From Lanius collurio (lineage: Eukaryota > Chordata > Aves > Passeriformes > Laniidae): a DNA stretch of 64,000 nucleotides. Positions within the stretch are counted from its first letter, which is position 1, and each line of letters starts with the position of its first letter. Below, piece after piece: positions 1 through 11,562 of the stretch. The position numbers and the translations under genes were made by a program. The notes beneath the pieces were generated by a model, which worked only from the letters and a program-made list of their open reading frames with translations, did no database searches and was not told the DNA's origin. Location: the NCBI GenBank assembly GCA_020086605.1, contig JACBWW010000045.1, positions 62,001 to 126,000 of the forward strand, read 5' to 3'.

Positions 1-3000
1 CCGTATCCCTGCTCCCTCTACAGCCATACATCAGAGTAAAGCAGGTTCCCACTGCCTTTGCCCATTACTTCAGGGAGAAGTGAAAGGAAAGCACTACAGC
101 TCAAAATACAGCCATGGTGGTTGTCCATCCCTGTGGCAGTATGACTTGCCAACAGTACACAGTTCAAAATCTGCTCATTGGGTTGGGACAAGCCAGCCAG
201 TAACCAGCAATACATCCCACCAAGCAGCCATAAATCACCAAACTGCAGCACTGGAAGAAATGCCAGAGAAGGCATGTATGATAAAAAACTGGCCGGGTGG
301 AACCTATCTAATCCGTAGGGGTATTAGGCCAAGTATCTGGTGGTTGGGCCTGTTTCTCAGGGCTTGGTGCTGCCTCTGAGCAGCTCATGGGCTCTGGGAA
401 TCAGCTCAAGCACAAACTTCTGCAAACTGGTACCACATTGGGCCAGTCTGGGTGTGTTACTTGCCCTTTCTGACCTTACACTTGCCGATTGGTGACCCAC
501 CTTGCCTCAAGGGCTGGCAGAGGAGGAAGAGCACTTTGGAGGGTTTTCTCTCCTTGGTGGCTGGATATGGGGCAGGGGGGACATTTGAGGATTCTGGCTC
601 ACCCTGCCAGGCAGCACCCCATTGTCAGATGCATGGGTGCAGGCAGCATGGGCACACAGCAGTGACAGAGCTGAGACCCCACATGCATCTTGTTCCACTT
701 ACAGGACCCTCTGGCCCAGGCTAATACCTCCTGCCACTGCAAAAATTTTCTTGTTGTTTAGCCTGTTTGTGAAAAATCACTTCACTTTATTTGCTTGCTT
801 TTGGTACATGTGCCTACATGGCCTAGCCAAACAGTTCATCCTTTTGTCTTGGGCAAACCCTTTTAAGAGGCTGGCTTGTTCCTCTTATCTGAGTTGATGT
901 TTAACCAAGTCAAGCATTATTTTGTTACAATCTTTCTGCATTGGCACTGTTGCCCTTGAGCCTTCCTTCTCCTCCCTGATGTTTTCGAAAAGTCTGTTAG
1001 CATCCTCTTTAGCTTTCCTGGACATGAGCACAGGCATTTTATGGTGATGCTGTGGTTTGTGTCCATCCTGTTTGACTTGCACAAACTTCCAGATCACCTC
1101 TGGTCTTCTGTCCAAGTTGTAGTATGGGTTGAAAGTAGAAAGTTCTGTTAGAGAACACTCCTGTCCATTCTATACATTTCATATATGATCCATAAGTTGT
1201 CACTGAAGCTGTGGAAACAAAGTCTTGCTTTTCTTTGGGTGCAAAGAGGAGAGGACAGGTGAAGGAGAGAGGGAATGGAAAGAGATGCCCTGTTGTGCTG
1301 CACAGGAGCAATCAGACCAGCACAGTGCAAAACAATAGCATATCAAATATGCTCTCTCTGAATTGCAAAAAGAATAGCTCTTTTTGCAAGAATACATAGC
1401 TTTGCTGGGTTTTTTTGCTCCCTAGGGTTACAAAATCTGCTCCCAGGCCCCCAGGCAACAGTCTCTGCTTGCAAAGGCAAAGCCTTTTTCTGGTGGGATG
1501 CTCCCACGGCAGGAGAGCTTTCAGAGAGTGCTGTAACCTTCTAATGGAGGGGTGAACCCACCTTTTCACAGCTTGGTTATGCATTTTATCCTGCCTGCTA
1601 CAAATACAACTTCAGTCCATAAAACTGATGTGTGAAATAAGGTTAGTCACAGGATTTCCTGGCAGCAGCTCATAAACAAGCTTTCCTCACTTCCTTCTTA
1701 TGAAAGTTCATCTCTCCTCTGCTGCAGTGACTTCTTTGTTTCCCTCTTCTCCCATTTATCCCCTGACTCCCATTAGTATCTCAGTCAGTGTAGTAAACAT
1801 TTTGCCCTGTGGCAGCCCTCGTCAAACACAGCAGGAAGATGAGGCTCTGGAACACACTCTTGACACATGTCCTGGAAATGGATCCTTTCACATTTTCTGG
1901 TAGGTTATTTTGCTATCGTTCCTCATTCACACATTGAGCAAGGGGGAACGAATGGCCCAAGTACTCGGCAGGTCCTTAGTAGTGAAAGGTAATAAGGTCT
2001 GTGAAGCTTCCTCTTCCCTTCATCTCTTTCTCACTCATCTCCTCCCCCTACTTTAACCTTTGTAGTGGTGGTTTCCTGGGCTCAGTCTACTGTTCAATAT
2101 CTTGTAGTTGAGGGTGGTATTTCACTAGGTCTCACGATTATTTATCTCTGAAAAATACACCCACTTTCCTGGATGCAAAGGTGACCAAGCACTAGCACAC
2201 ATGAAGGATTCACCACCCATTGTGTGTTTTATAGATGCAGCCTTCTAGCACACAGGTCATGCTGTGACCATCACGCTGTGCCATGAGACATTTACAGTCT
2301 CACCAGTAGCCTTGCTGGCCTTGATCCACGTTTACATCTGACTTCCTCATCAGCACAAGGCATAAGTGTGCATAGCAGTTGGACCAGATAGAGGAGAGTT
2401 TCCAAAGCAGCCAGGGCAGATGTGTATTCATGAATCATCTGCTCTTTGGTTGCTCTTAGTTGGCAGAAAAGTGACTCTGTAATGGAAATTTCTCTTCCTT
2501 GCTGCAGCCTCTGTCACTGAACACACGGCACTTAGATCCACATACTCATCATGCTGGTGCCTTGGTCTCCCCATTCACTCAGAGAAACCCTGCCCTTGCT
2601 TGGTCTGGAGGTTGTTACACTTGTTGTAAGGATTCCCTCATTACAACAGCTTGGAGTTTTATTTTACCTACCAGGCTCTGCCTGTACCAGTGTGATTGCA
2701 GGTCTGGGACTAAGAACTGTCACCTTATTGTCACCCCATTTGCCCCCTGGCTAGTCACAGCTGTGATGGCAGCTGGGTTGGTTTTCAGCATTGCTTGAGG
2801 GTTCATTTCCTGCAAACAAGAATTGTGAAGCCAGGAAATTTTTCAGATCACTCTGTTTACATATTCAAACAGAGATGAAAACCTAGCAGGATTTTCTTCC
2901 GAGCCCTGTGTTTCCTTTTTGTCTCTGTCATCCTTTTACCCTGTATTGCTGCAAAACTGACAAAGCTCTCAACTCCTCGTCTCAGATTGCCCTCCCTCTC

Positions 3001-6000
3001 CCTCTTGCTGTCCTTGCTGAAGTCTTGAGCATCTCCTGATTTTCTTCACCCTACAGGCACCATCTGTGACATCTAGCAGTTCACACACAGCTGAGTACTT
3101 GCTCTTCTTGAGTGACAGCCCAACTGGGACACAGATGTTGAGTCTCGTTTCCCACAACCTGGTGGCTTTTTGAGATTTTTCATAGGCATTTGTTCCATTC
3201 GCTCCTCTTGTTCAAGCTCCCTTTTAACAACCAACTTGACTGAGCACGTCTTTTATGAAAATAGCAATTTCCTTTTGAAGTTCTCAGTGAAGGCCATGTT
3301 TGTCACTTAGTGCTCCGAGGGGAATTTGAGTAAATTGGACTGGAGACAAAGATATCTCTGTTCCCTCTCCCAGGAAGTTATCAGATTCCTGCATTTCATG
3401 TGCATTTCTGCTCTAAGAAGCTGAGTAACAGTGGTATTATCAGATTGCCTCTTCCCATTGATTCCTGGTTCAACCACACCCAATTCACTCATTTAAAAGA
3501 CCTCTTGCTATCATTACTAAGTTCCAACTCGGAGTTTGGGTGAGTCTCCATGACCCAAGCTGTGGTCTTTCCCCTGCTAAGACACCATCACTAAAAGCAG
3601 AGGATATGCATGACAAATGCAGAACTTGGATGCACTGGCTGTGACTGTCAGTGCCTCGTTTGGACTCGGCTCAATGTTGTGTCACAGTGCTGCCTCTGCA
3701 GGGATATGGGAATGAGAAGCTAAACAGAGAGGTTTGCATCTAATGTCCCATTTTGTCCAGGCAGAACTTGTAGCTAGAGGCAAAGGCAATGGATCTCTGC
3801 CTATTCTGACCACTCCCCATGGAACTGGATGTAAACTGAGAACCATCAAACACACATGTCCTTGAATGGTTTCCAGGGACAAATGTTTTTCCACAGCCAT
3901 ATCCCACTGCTTTCTTCCTCCGCCTGTGTTGGGGTGACTGGGAAGAAACTATGGACTAGGGTGATGAGCACATGTCTCAGCCACATGCAAGGAAATGTAG
4001 GGCCACTGTTTCTTCCTAGCTGCCAGCATCGCTGCAGGGACAGTGGCTTTCTGAGCTGTGATTCCTCCAAGGGAACCATGAAGTTATTTCTAGCTTTGAC
4101 TGAAGTTTTTCTCTTCTGAGTGTCCCCGTCTGTGCTCCCCACTGTGCTGTGACCACTCCATCAGCCTGTTTTCAGCAGGTACTGATAGCTGTGATGTGCC
4201 AGGAGCCTTTGGAAGGCTGCCTGTGCATTTTGTGAGCCCCGTTGCCATGATACTGAGTGCAGAGCAGATGTTTATTTTAACAGAGATGGCTTTGATTCCT
4301 TTTCAGTTTTTCTCTTAAGCTGCCATCGTGTGTGAATACTTCTTCCTGGGAGTCAACTGCACTGTCAGAGCTCAATAGGCAGGCTGTTGGGGAGGGGAAC
4401 AAGGTTGAGAGGCAAGTGGCAGAGCAGCACTAAGCTAGCTGATGGCCCTGGCCTCTCAGGAAGGATGGCTGAAGCTCTGGGGACGGGGACTGAAGATGTG
4501 TGTGCATCTGCATTCACATGTCTGTGCACATGTGTGTGTGCATACATGTTTATGTGGCTCTGTTTTGGTGCTGAAAGCCTGGCAAGGCTGGGAAAAAGCA
4601 CTCTCCTTCTCACAGCTAGTGCTACCTAGCACTTCATTCTCCTCTTTTTCCCCTCCCAGTTGTCTCCATCAGATCATCACTGCCTTACTGCAGATATGGA
4701 CCAGCTCAGCTGGAGGCTGAGCTGAAGAAATCATCTTCTTGAGAGCAACAGAAACCAGGCACCAAAAAATATTGAAGATGTGGTATGAAAGGTAAGGAGG
4801 ACCCTTCCTTTAGTACAGTAATTCCGTGTGAGAATTACCAAGAAGAGATGCTACTTATTTTTGAACTTTTTTTTTGCCTTCTCTTTTGCTCTTTCCTTCC
4901 TTTTTTTTTCTGATGGTATATTTAAAAAATTACCTATTTTTTTATCTTTCTCTTTTTTAACCCATCTTGTCTGTCTTTCTCTCCACCTTTTTCTTGGTGC
5001 TGGCAGAGCAACCTGCCCTCACAAGTATCCTGCCCAGAGAGCTGCCCAGGGCTATCAGCCTCTTTGGAAGGGGTGCTTTGCTAGTGTAGAAATTCCACCA
5101 GAACTTGTTGCTGTTCCCTTATATAGAAATGTTTTTAATTCTATAAATACCGTATGAATTTTACTAAAAAAAGAAAAATAAGGAAAAAAAAGGTTGGACT
5201 GGCTATGTAAAGACACCGTGCTGTTGGGGCTGGTGTTTTGTTTGCCCGCTGGCAGGGCCTCTCACATCCTTCACCCTTTCCATTGTTGTGACCAAACTAA
5301 TTTTGGTATTACAAGAACGCAAGCTTTGCTGAAATTCTGGTTTCCTGCTATGGGGGGAAATTAAAGCAAGCAAGATTTATTTAAAATTACAAAAATATAT
5401 TTGCAAACAGGGGGAAGAATAGATGAGAACAATAATTTGAGAACAATATTCTGTGATATTAAACTACTGAATTGGATATAATTACGTATAAATACATATA
5501 TGTGTGGCTCTGTGTGTGTTTATGTAGAGATATACAGTGGTTTACTGTAAAGATGGAAGCATAAAGAGTATATTTGTAATAAAGAGGTTGGAAACAAAAC
5601 ACTAGCCCCATCTCACTTATCTTGCAATCTTAGAAGCACAGGACTATCCGACAGAAGATCATCTGCTTTAAGCCATATATTGTATTGAAATAATAAGTTA
5701 ACTGGCACAAGGATTTTTTGTGTTGAAGGTGGAAAAATTGCCCTTGAACTTGTGAACAGTCCATTCAATTTATCGTAATTTTAAAGAACATAGTGATGCA
5801 CCATTCTCCAGACTGGTACAATACATATGCACTATCATCTTAGTACCCTCATAAAGACAACTCACTGATTTTTTTTCCTGTTATGGAAAATTAAAATTAT
5901 GTCAATGCTAAATTTGTGTGCTACAAACTCATCTAGTATCATGGGCACCGTGTCTACTGGTGCTGTTAACAAGTAGCTCTGCCTACCATTGCAAGGTAGG

Positions 6001-6325
6001 CAATCCCATCTCAGCCAAGTACTTTGACCAAATTTCAACCCTCCAGGGTGAAACTTCTGCATGGAACAGGCCAATCATGCAAGGACAAAGCCCATCCACA
6101 CCATCTCTGGCTGGAGCCAGTGGAAGGGACTCAGGGAAGTGGCTAAGAATGGAGTGAGCAGGGGCAGTGCTTGCACTTGCCTGAGGGGATTTGCGGCACG
6201 CCTACTTCATCAACCAGAGGTGCTGGTTTCATAAACGGTATTTCCCAGTGTTAGGGGGATTTTTTCCTTCCATTAAACTGTCCAGTCATTTTTGGCCTGT
6301 AGCAAATAGTTCACCAGCTTAACTA
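1..6325. other. intergenic flank, no gene recognised
   Basis: I see no exon chain, conserved protein similarity, RNA gene or intact mobile element here. Open frames are short (at most about 110 codons) and low in complexity. The stretch around 4850-5580 is AT-rich. It ends in an AATAAA-containing run near 5577 and looks like the style of a 3' UTR, but no coding exon lies upstream to own it. Confidence 0.55.
4497..4557. repeat. degenerate TG/CA-rich simple repeat
   Basis: About 60 bases of alternating TG and CA dinucleotides interrupted by ATG/CTG units. It is an imperfect microsatellite with no sign of function. Confidence 0.6.
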
Positions 6326-6468
6326 CACCCTGTCTGAAGAAGTGCCTTCTTTTGTTTGTTTTGAACTTGGGATCTGCTTGTTTGATTTAATGATCTTTAG
6401 TCCTTACATTTGAAAGAGATGGTGAACCAGCATCCTTCATCCACCTTTTCCATCCTAGGCATTTACCT
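6326..6468 (+). repeat. probable ancient CR1/L3-type LINE 3' fragment
   Basis: The order of short blocks matches my recollection of the 3' region of old amniote CR1-like LINEs: a CTGTCTGAAGAAGT block, then TTTGTTTGTTTTGAACTTG, then a diverged GAGATGGTGAACCAGCAT block and CCACCTTTTCCAT. It is heavily diverged, and the boundaries are estimates. Confidence 0.4.
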
Positions 6469-9056
6469 CAGCCTGATTATTTTCCTTAAAAGTACAGGAA
6501 GTGTCAATTAAAAAATAGTTCCGCCATTTCTAAGAGGAAGGTTGCAAGAAGATGTATAATTTTGCCCTGCTAAGAAATATAATTTTTCTCCCTTGCTTCT
6601 GAGAAAGGACTGAATGTGGTGAAGGCATCATCCTTGTGTGAAGGATGTGCCATTGTTGTCTTCTGGAGAAAATGCATACTTTTGCTATATCACATGAAAA
6701 TACCTATTTTTTAACACTTAGTTGGCACTGGCAGACTTTGACAGCAGAATGATCTAAATAATCCATTTGTGCTGCAGGAGCCCCATGCACCTGGTGTCCT
6801 ACAGAACAACTAAGCTGCCTCCTCTGGGGGAACCCAGAGCTACAGAGGCTATGGGGAAGGTGGGATACTGAGAATACTAGAGAATGAGGGGAGACAAGAT
6901 GTATTCTGGGCATGGGAATGAAGGTGGTAAACAGAAGTGAATGTACTATGGTACTGTTTCTAGTCCAGCTGCAAGGCTCTATAACTTTAAATTATTTATT
7001 GGATACAGAGATATCAAAGTTGGAATAAGAGATTGACAAGAACTACATTTACCTCCCATGTTAGTGAGTATCAACATCTTCTAGTGGCAGTGCTGGAAAT
7101 TCTGAAGGTCCTAAATAAGTTGTCTTGAAGACAAAGCAATTTCCCTAATGCCTGTGAATCAGAGATTGATTTATGTCAAAGAATTGAGAAATTACATCCT
7201 TACAAAAACATTTTAATTCTTCCTTTTACATCCCTGATGTTCTCATTAATAAAATAGATATATAGTTCTTTCCCTCCCCCCCCAATCCCAATCAACTTTT
7301 AACTTCCACAACATCTTTGGCAAGTTGTTTCAAATTTAAAAGCATGAAAGGCGTTGGAAGTCACCAGTCTGAGATGCTGTATTCCACTTTTATGAAATAA
7401 CCCTTTAGCAGTGCTGCTTGTATTGAGAGAAAGGTGCCAGGCAGGAGAATTGTGGCTACATTTAAATGTATCACATGAGATTGTCACCACAAGCACAGGT
7501 CAGTGCAACACCAGCCAGCAGAACTTTACAGAGGCACTGAAGGGTTTGGATTACCCAGATCTATCCTGACACATAGAAACTGGGCATTATATTTTCTAGA
7601 GAGATGTGTGAGTTTGCATCAGCTCTGCTAGAACCAGATCAGACACCTGTTCCATTTCTTCCCCCAGCACATCACTATGAGGAGCCCCTGGAGTCTGTAA
7701 AATGCAGTATTTTTCTGCTTAGCACTCTAAGTAATTTCATTTTATTTATTTATGTTTGAATGTTTGAGAGACATTTCTACCACTTTTTGTGATAGGTCTA
7801 AAGCAACTAACATGGTGCAGGCACTCTCCAAACTCCGGTTTTGATAGCTCCCTGCAGTCTTCTGATATAAAAATAATTGCATTTTCACACCAGCAACACA
7901 AAAATAGTAGTTTAAAAATATTAAAGAGTTGAAGGTCTGACTTGGGTCACATCGCTACTGTAAGGACTTGAGAGCTGTCCTACGTGAATTATAGACACAT
8001 TCTAAGTCTTGGAAAACAGCAGCACCAGGTATTTAAAGGGCAGGCTGGCAGGGAGCAGGGAAGGTCTTTCAGAGAACAATTTCAGCAACTAACCGTCTGT
8101 CTTTCTTAATGCACAAACTAGAATTTGCTAATTACAGAGGGGCATACAATATTACAGCCCTTTCCTTAGATGTTATGGTGCCAGTCTACCTCACTTCACA
8201 GCCTGGCTCAATGATTCAGTCATTGCATGACCAGCTGATTACTTAAGATTCCCTGACAGATTTTCCTCCCTGGCTTTGCTCACCATGCCATTCCCGGGCT
8301 TTCTGACCTGACTTTTTCCTTTGTGTTTTTTTCACTGCAGTTCCTTTGGCCAACCTGCCATGGGTGGGAGACAGCTACAGATAAAATTGCTGGGGAGAAT
8401 ACCTTATCACATGCTTCACATTTGTCCTGCAAGAGCAGAAGTAGAACTCTCCTAAATAAATCTGTTACAGTCCCTTTCATGTTACATTAAACTGCATGCA
8501 AGTCAGAAATGCATAAAAGGCCATAAGTCTTAGTATATGGCCCCAAAATAGGAAGAATGGGTTGGCAACTAGTATTCTCTGGTACAAAGTAAACAAGGAG
8601 AAAATATGTGAGGGAGAATATAACTTCAAGACAAGGCTGAGATAAACAATTAGCAGGAATCTGGGTAGAAAAATGAAAGTGACAGATGGATAGAAAGAGA
8701 AAAGCAAAGCCTCAGGACCAGAAGAGGAGCAGCAGGTCTGCAATGCAGCAGCAGTATGAAATAAAAATCATCCTATTTTATTTGTCAGGATTTTTTCAGG
8801 GCTCATGTTCTAAAGATTATTAAAAGGTTGAAGGAGAAGTGTTTTAAATATGTTTGAGAAGAATCAGAAGTACCATGAGTGAATATTCATCCACTTATTT
8901 GCTGAACCGCTGTACATAATTAAGAAAGCTTTTGGTCCTTAGAAATCCCCATTTCTTCCCAGAGGTTTATAATAGAAAACCCTTTTGAATTTAAATATAT
9001 GGTATAAACTTTCAGAAAGGTTTACCTTAAACATTCCAAGCATTAAAATGAACTCC
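6469..9056. other. intergenic, nothing recognised
   Basis: AT-rich unique-looking sequence with short homopolymer runs (for example a C run near 7273). I find no exon, RNA gene or transposon boundary in it. Confidence 0.5.
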
Positions 9057-9062
9057 AGGTAG

Positions 9063-9359
9063 TGTGGAGGTGCCTCTCCCTGAAATCCCCAGGGGGAGGG
9101 ACCCTGCAGGGTACGGGTCTGTCCCTGTCCCTGTCCCCATGTCACGTGTGCCCCATACCTGTTCCTGACTGGGTGGTGTGTGCCTGGGGCCTGGGGAAAA
9201 GAGAACAGGGTCCCATGACTGGGAGTCGGCCTGGGAACTCCAGCCATGCGCTGAAGGAATAAAATAATCCCCGAACATCTACAAAAATACTGCTTCATCT
9301 TTCCTTCCAAGTCCATCGCTATCTTATATATTGTTGTAAGGATTCCCCGCACTACAACA
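9063..9359 (+). repeat. 5' LTR of the Y-box-carrying retroelement
   Basis: A 297-base LTR with TG...CA ends. It contains a GC-rich upstream half, an AATAAA polyadenylation motif in GGAATAAAATAATCC, and a tail ending GCACTACAACA. The same sequence recurs as the 3' LTR. Confidence 0.9.
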
Positions 9360-9561
9360 AATGGTAGAGAAATGCTGGCAAATGATCCCTGGAAAACATA
9401 ATTCGTAACTCTCCATATCTCTTGCTTTTGTTTTGCTGTCCCATCTCTGAACGATGGAGGACTCATGGAAGGACTCATGGCTGTCCGAACCACAAAGAGA
9501 CATTTACCTTTAACTTAAAAAGGTTCTGGAACAGCAATATGTAGATTTTAGTTTAATTTAA
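9360..9561 (+). other. 5' leader of the LTR element
   Basis: After the LTR come two A bases and then TGGTAGAGAAATGC. The TGG sits where a tRNA primer-binding site should start, but I cannot match the following bases to any tRNA 3' end I know. The rest is AT-rich, and a TAA at 9559 closes the frame used downstream. Confidence 0.5.
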
Positions 9562-11045
9562 GATCAGAAAGAATTAAGACACTTTTTGGCATGGCTGTTT
9601 AAAAACTTCTTCTATGTTTCGTGGAAGTTGATTCCTACCAAGGACTTTGGGAAGAATGTTTGGACACAGTTAATTTCCGAATCAAAAAATATGCCGATGC
9701 AGGACTATTTCCGTGAGTATTACCTGATTTCAGAGACTGTTGAGCAATATTGGCTGTGTCCCGCTGAGGTTTTAGCAGCGAACATGTGGTCGAGCAGTGC
9801 GCGCGTTGCAGTGGGCTCCTCCACCACCCCGGAGACCGCGCGGCCCCGGCCGTGGGCGCCGGGTGCATTGCGGGCGGCGGCGAGGGAGCTCCCGCGTGTG
9901 GGAGAGCCAGTGAGGCCCGGCACAGCGGCAGCAGAGCCGGCAGGGAGACCAGAGGTGGTGGGAATGGAGCCAGGAGCAACGCGGCGGCGTGGGCCTGGCG
10001 GTGTTCGCCCTGAGGCAGCGGCGAGGACAGTGGCGGCCAAGGTGCGTCCCAGCAATGGCCACCCCGCGCCGCGTGGCGAGCGACAGTCCAAGCCCCGCAC
10101 GGAGAAAGGCAGTGGCAATTGTGGCAGTCGCTATGGCGACCGTGGTGAGCCACGCTGAGCAGAGCCAGAGGGGCGTGGGGGCAAGAAGGAAACTGTGCTA
10201 GCCGACGGGCACACAGCCGATGGCAGCAGCAGCAGTGGCAGTGCCGGCGATACGAAGCCATGAACATGCGAATGCCTCCCAGGGCGCGGCCGTGCAGCCG
10301 TGCAAACGCCTGGAAAGCATGGAGCAGTCATGCAGAGCTCCAGAGGAGTAGCGAGCACAGCGCCAAGCAGCAGTGCAGAGGGGGCCAATGGCGGAACAGC
10401 TGGCAGGGTCAGCGTGCACCAGCATGGCCTGACCAGACCCACTCGGCCCCACACGCGATCCCGAGGAGTCCAGACCCCGTGACAAGAATGCGGTGGCGGC
10501 CCCGGCCCTGGCGGTCCCGGCTGCGGCAGTTCTGACGAGAGAGCAAGCAAAGCTGAAAGCAAGAACAAAGGAACTCTGACAAATGAAAAGGTTATTGCAG
10601 CTAGGGTTTTTGGAACCCTAAAAAGTGGTATAATGTAAAGAAAAATTATGGTTTCTTGTTGAAAAATGATACTGGAGAAAGTATTTTTGTCCATAAGTCT
10701 GCTATTGTAAAAAATAACCCCAAAAGTGATGTTCCAAGCTCAGAAGAAGGAGAAAGAGTAGAATTTAAAATTGTGCAAGGAAGGAAGGGCTCACAGGCTG
10801 CATGTGTTACAGGCCCTGGGGCTGTCCCTGTCAAAGGCAGTAGATATGCTAGACAATATCCCCATAATCCCTATCCTTTCCCCTATGTCACCTTCTCCTT
10901 TTATCCCATGCCCCTTTATCTCCCATATATGCCCAGCCCAAATCTGCCTTTCTGGTACCCCTCACAAAACCAGTCTTTTTCATATGCCATTAATCCCTTT
11001 GCAATGCCAATGGGGGGGATGAAAAGGAGGGAGGGAAGAAATTAA
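9562..11045 (+). pseudogene. captured Y-box-protein-like (cold-shock domain) gene, broken
   Basis: One frame (codon starts at 9562, 9565 ...) runs from 9562 to about 10623, interrupted only by TGA at 10156-10158, 10261-10263 and 10480-10482. From about 9780 it is GC-rich and encodes an Ala/Gly/Pro/Arg-rich low-complexity region, as in the N-termini of YBX proteins. Codons 10588-10623 read KVIAARVFGTLK, the opening strand of a YBX cold-shock domain. A frame change between 10620 and 10626 follows. The next frame carries the rest of the domain: KWYNV, the RNP1-like NYGFLL, the RNP2-like IFVHKSAI, KNNP, GERVEF, VTGPGAVPV and KGSRYA, ending near 10850. It continues into a Pro/Tyr/Phe-rich tail that stops at 11043-11045. 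The KNNP and VPVKGSRYA signatures are of YBX1/2/3 type, not LIN28. YBX cold-shock domains bind single-stranded RNA and DNA. The usual basic/acidic tail is absent. The stops and the frame change make it a likely pseudogene. First ATG codons in the upstream frame are at 9691 and 9784; the true start is unknown. Confidence 0.75.
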
Positions 11046-11243
11046 CCGTCATTTACTAAGATTCCAACAGGTACAAAATGGAAAATCCCTCAGTTTCCAT
11101 CTGAAGCATGCTCAAGTCCTGTCTCCCTTCTGATGCTCCAAAGAAAATCTGTTTGGACATTTAGGGACTCAAGATAGTGGCTTCCTTTCCTTTGAAATTG
11201 TTTTGTTGTTTATCCAACTGTTTCCAATGTTATTTTATTTAAT

Positions 11244-11252
11244 AAGAAAGGG
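11244..11252 (+). promoter_or_regulatory. probable polypurine tract
   Basis: A nine-base purine run AAGAAAGGG lies five bases before the 3' LTR (TGAAT, then TGTGG). This is the position of the plus-strand primer in LTR elements. The bases from 11046 to 11243 hold nothing else recognisable. Confidence 0.5.
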
Positions 11253-11257
11253 TGAAT

Positions 11258-11556
11258 TGTGGAGGTGCCTCTCCCTGAAATCCCCAGGGGGAGGGACCCT
11301 GCAGGGTACGGGTCTGTCCGTGTTCCTGTCCCCATGTCACGTGTGCCCCATACCTGATCCTGATTGGGTTGGTGTGTGTGCCTGGGGCTCGGGGAAGAGA
11401 GGAGGGTCCCATGACTGGGAGTCGGCCTGGGAACTCCAGCCATGCGGCTGGAGGAATAAAATAATCCCTGAATATCTACAAAAATACTGCTTCATCTTTC
11501 CTTCCAAGTCCATCACTATCTTATATATTGTTTTAAGGATTCCCCGCACTACAACA
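11258..11556 (+). repeat. 3' LTR of the Y-box-carrying retroelement
   Basis: A 299-base copy of the 5' LTR with an AATAAA at 11455-11460. Followed directly by the AGGTAG duplication. Differences from the 5' LTR include two CpG-to-TpG/CpA-type changes near the AATAAA and tail. Confidence 0.9.
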
Positions 11557-11562
11557 AGGTAG

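Larger units (their letters stand above)
9057..11562 (+). mobile_element. short non-autonomous endogenous LTR retroelement carrying a Y-box-like gene remnant
   Basis: Two near-identical direct repeats (9063-9359 and 11258-11556) begin TGTGGAGG and end ACAACA. They bracket about 1.9 kb. The six bases AGGTAG occur immediately before the first LTR (9057-9062) and immediately after the second (11557-11562), a perfect target-site duplication. Six-bp duplications are typical of alpha- and betaretrovirus-like elements. A short purine run at 11244-11252 lies just before the 3' LTR, where a polypurine tract belongs. The interior shows no gag, protease, reverse transcriptase, integrase or envelope similarity that I can recognise. 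It instead contains a GC-rich block and a cold-shock domain of Y-box type. The LTRs differ by about 13 substitutions and 4 small indels by eye, so the insertion is not recent. Mobilisation would have needed proteins from another element. Confidence 0.85.

Noticed and set aside
4780..5600. 3' end of an upstream gene, from an AG|GTAAGG donor-like site near 4790 and AATAAA near 5577
   Set aside because: No coding exon or consistent splice chain was found upstream in the window. This is too weak to annotate.
9586..10158. Long open frame in the LTR element as an intact retroviral gag
   Set aside because: It has no ATG at its start (the frame is merely open), shows no matrix, capsid or zinc-knuckle motif, and continues past its stop in the same frame towards a cold-shock domain.
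9635..10694. Long minus-strand open frames opposite the GC-rich block
   Set aside because: They are shadows of a GC-rich sequence whose plus strand carries the recognisable domain. No protein similarity was seen.
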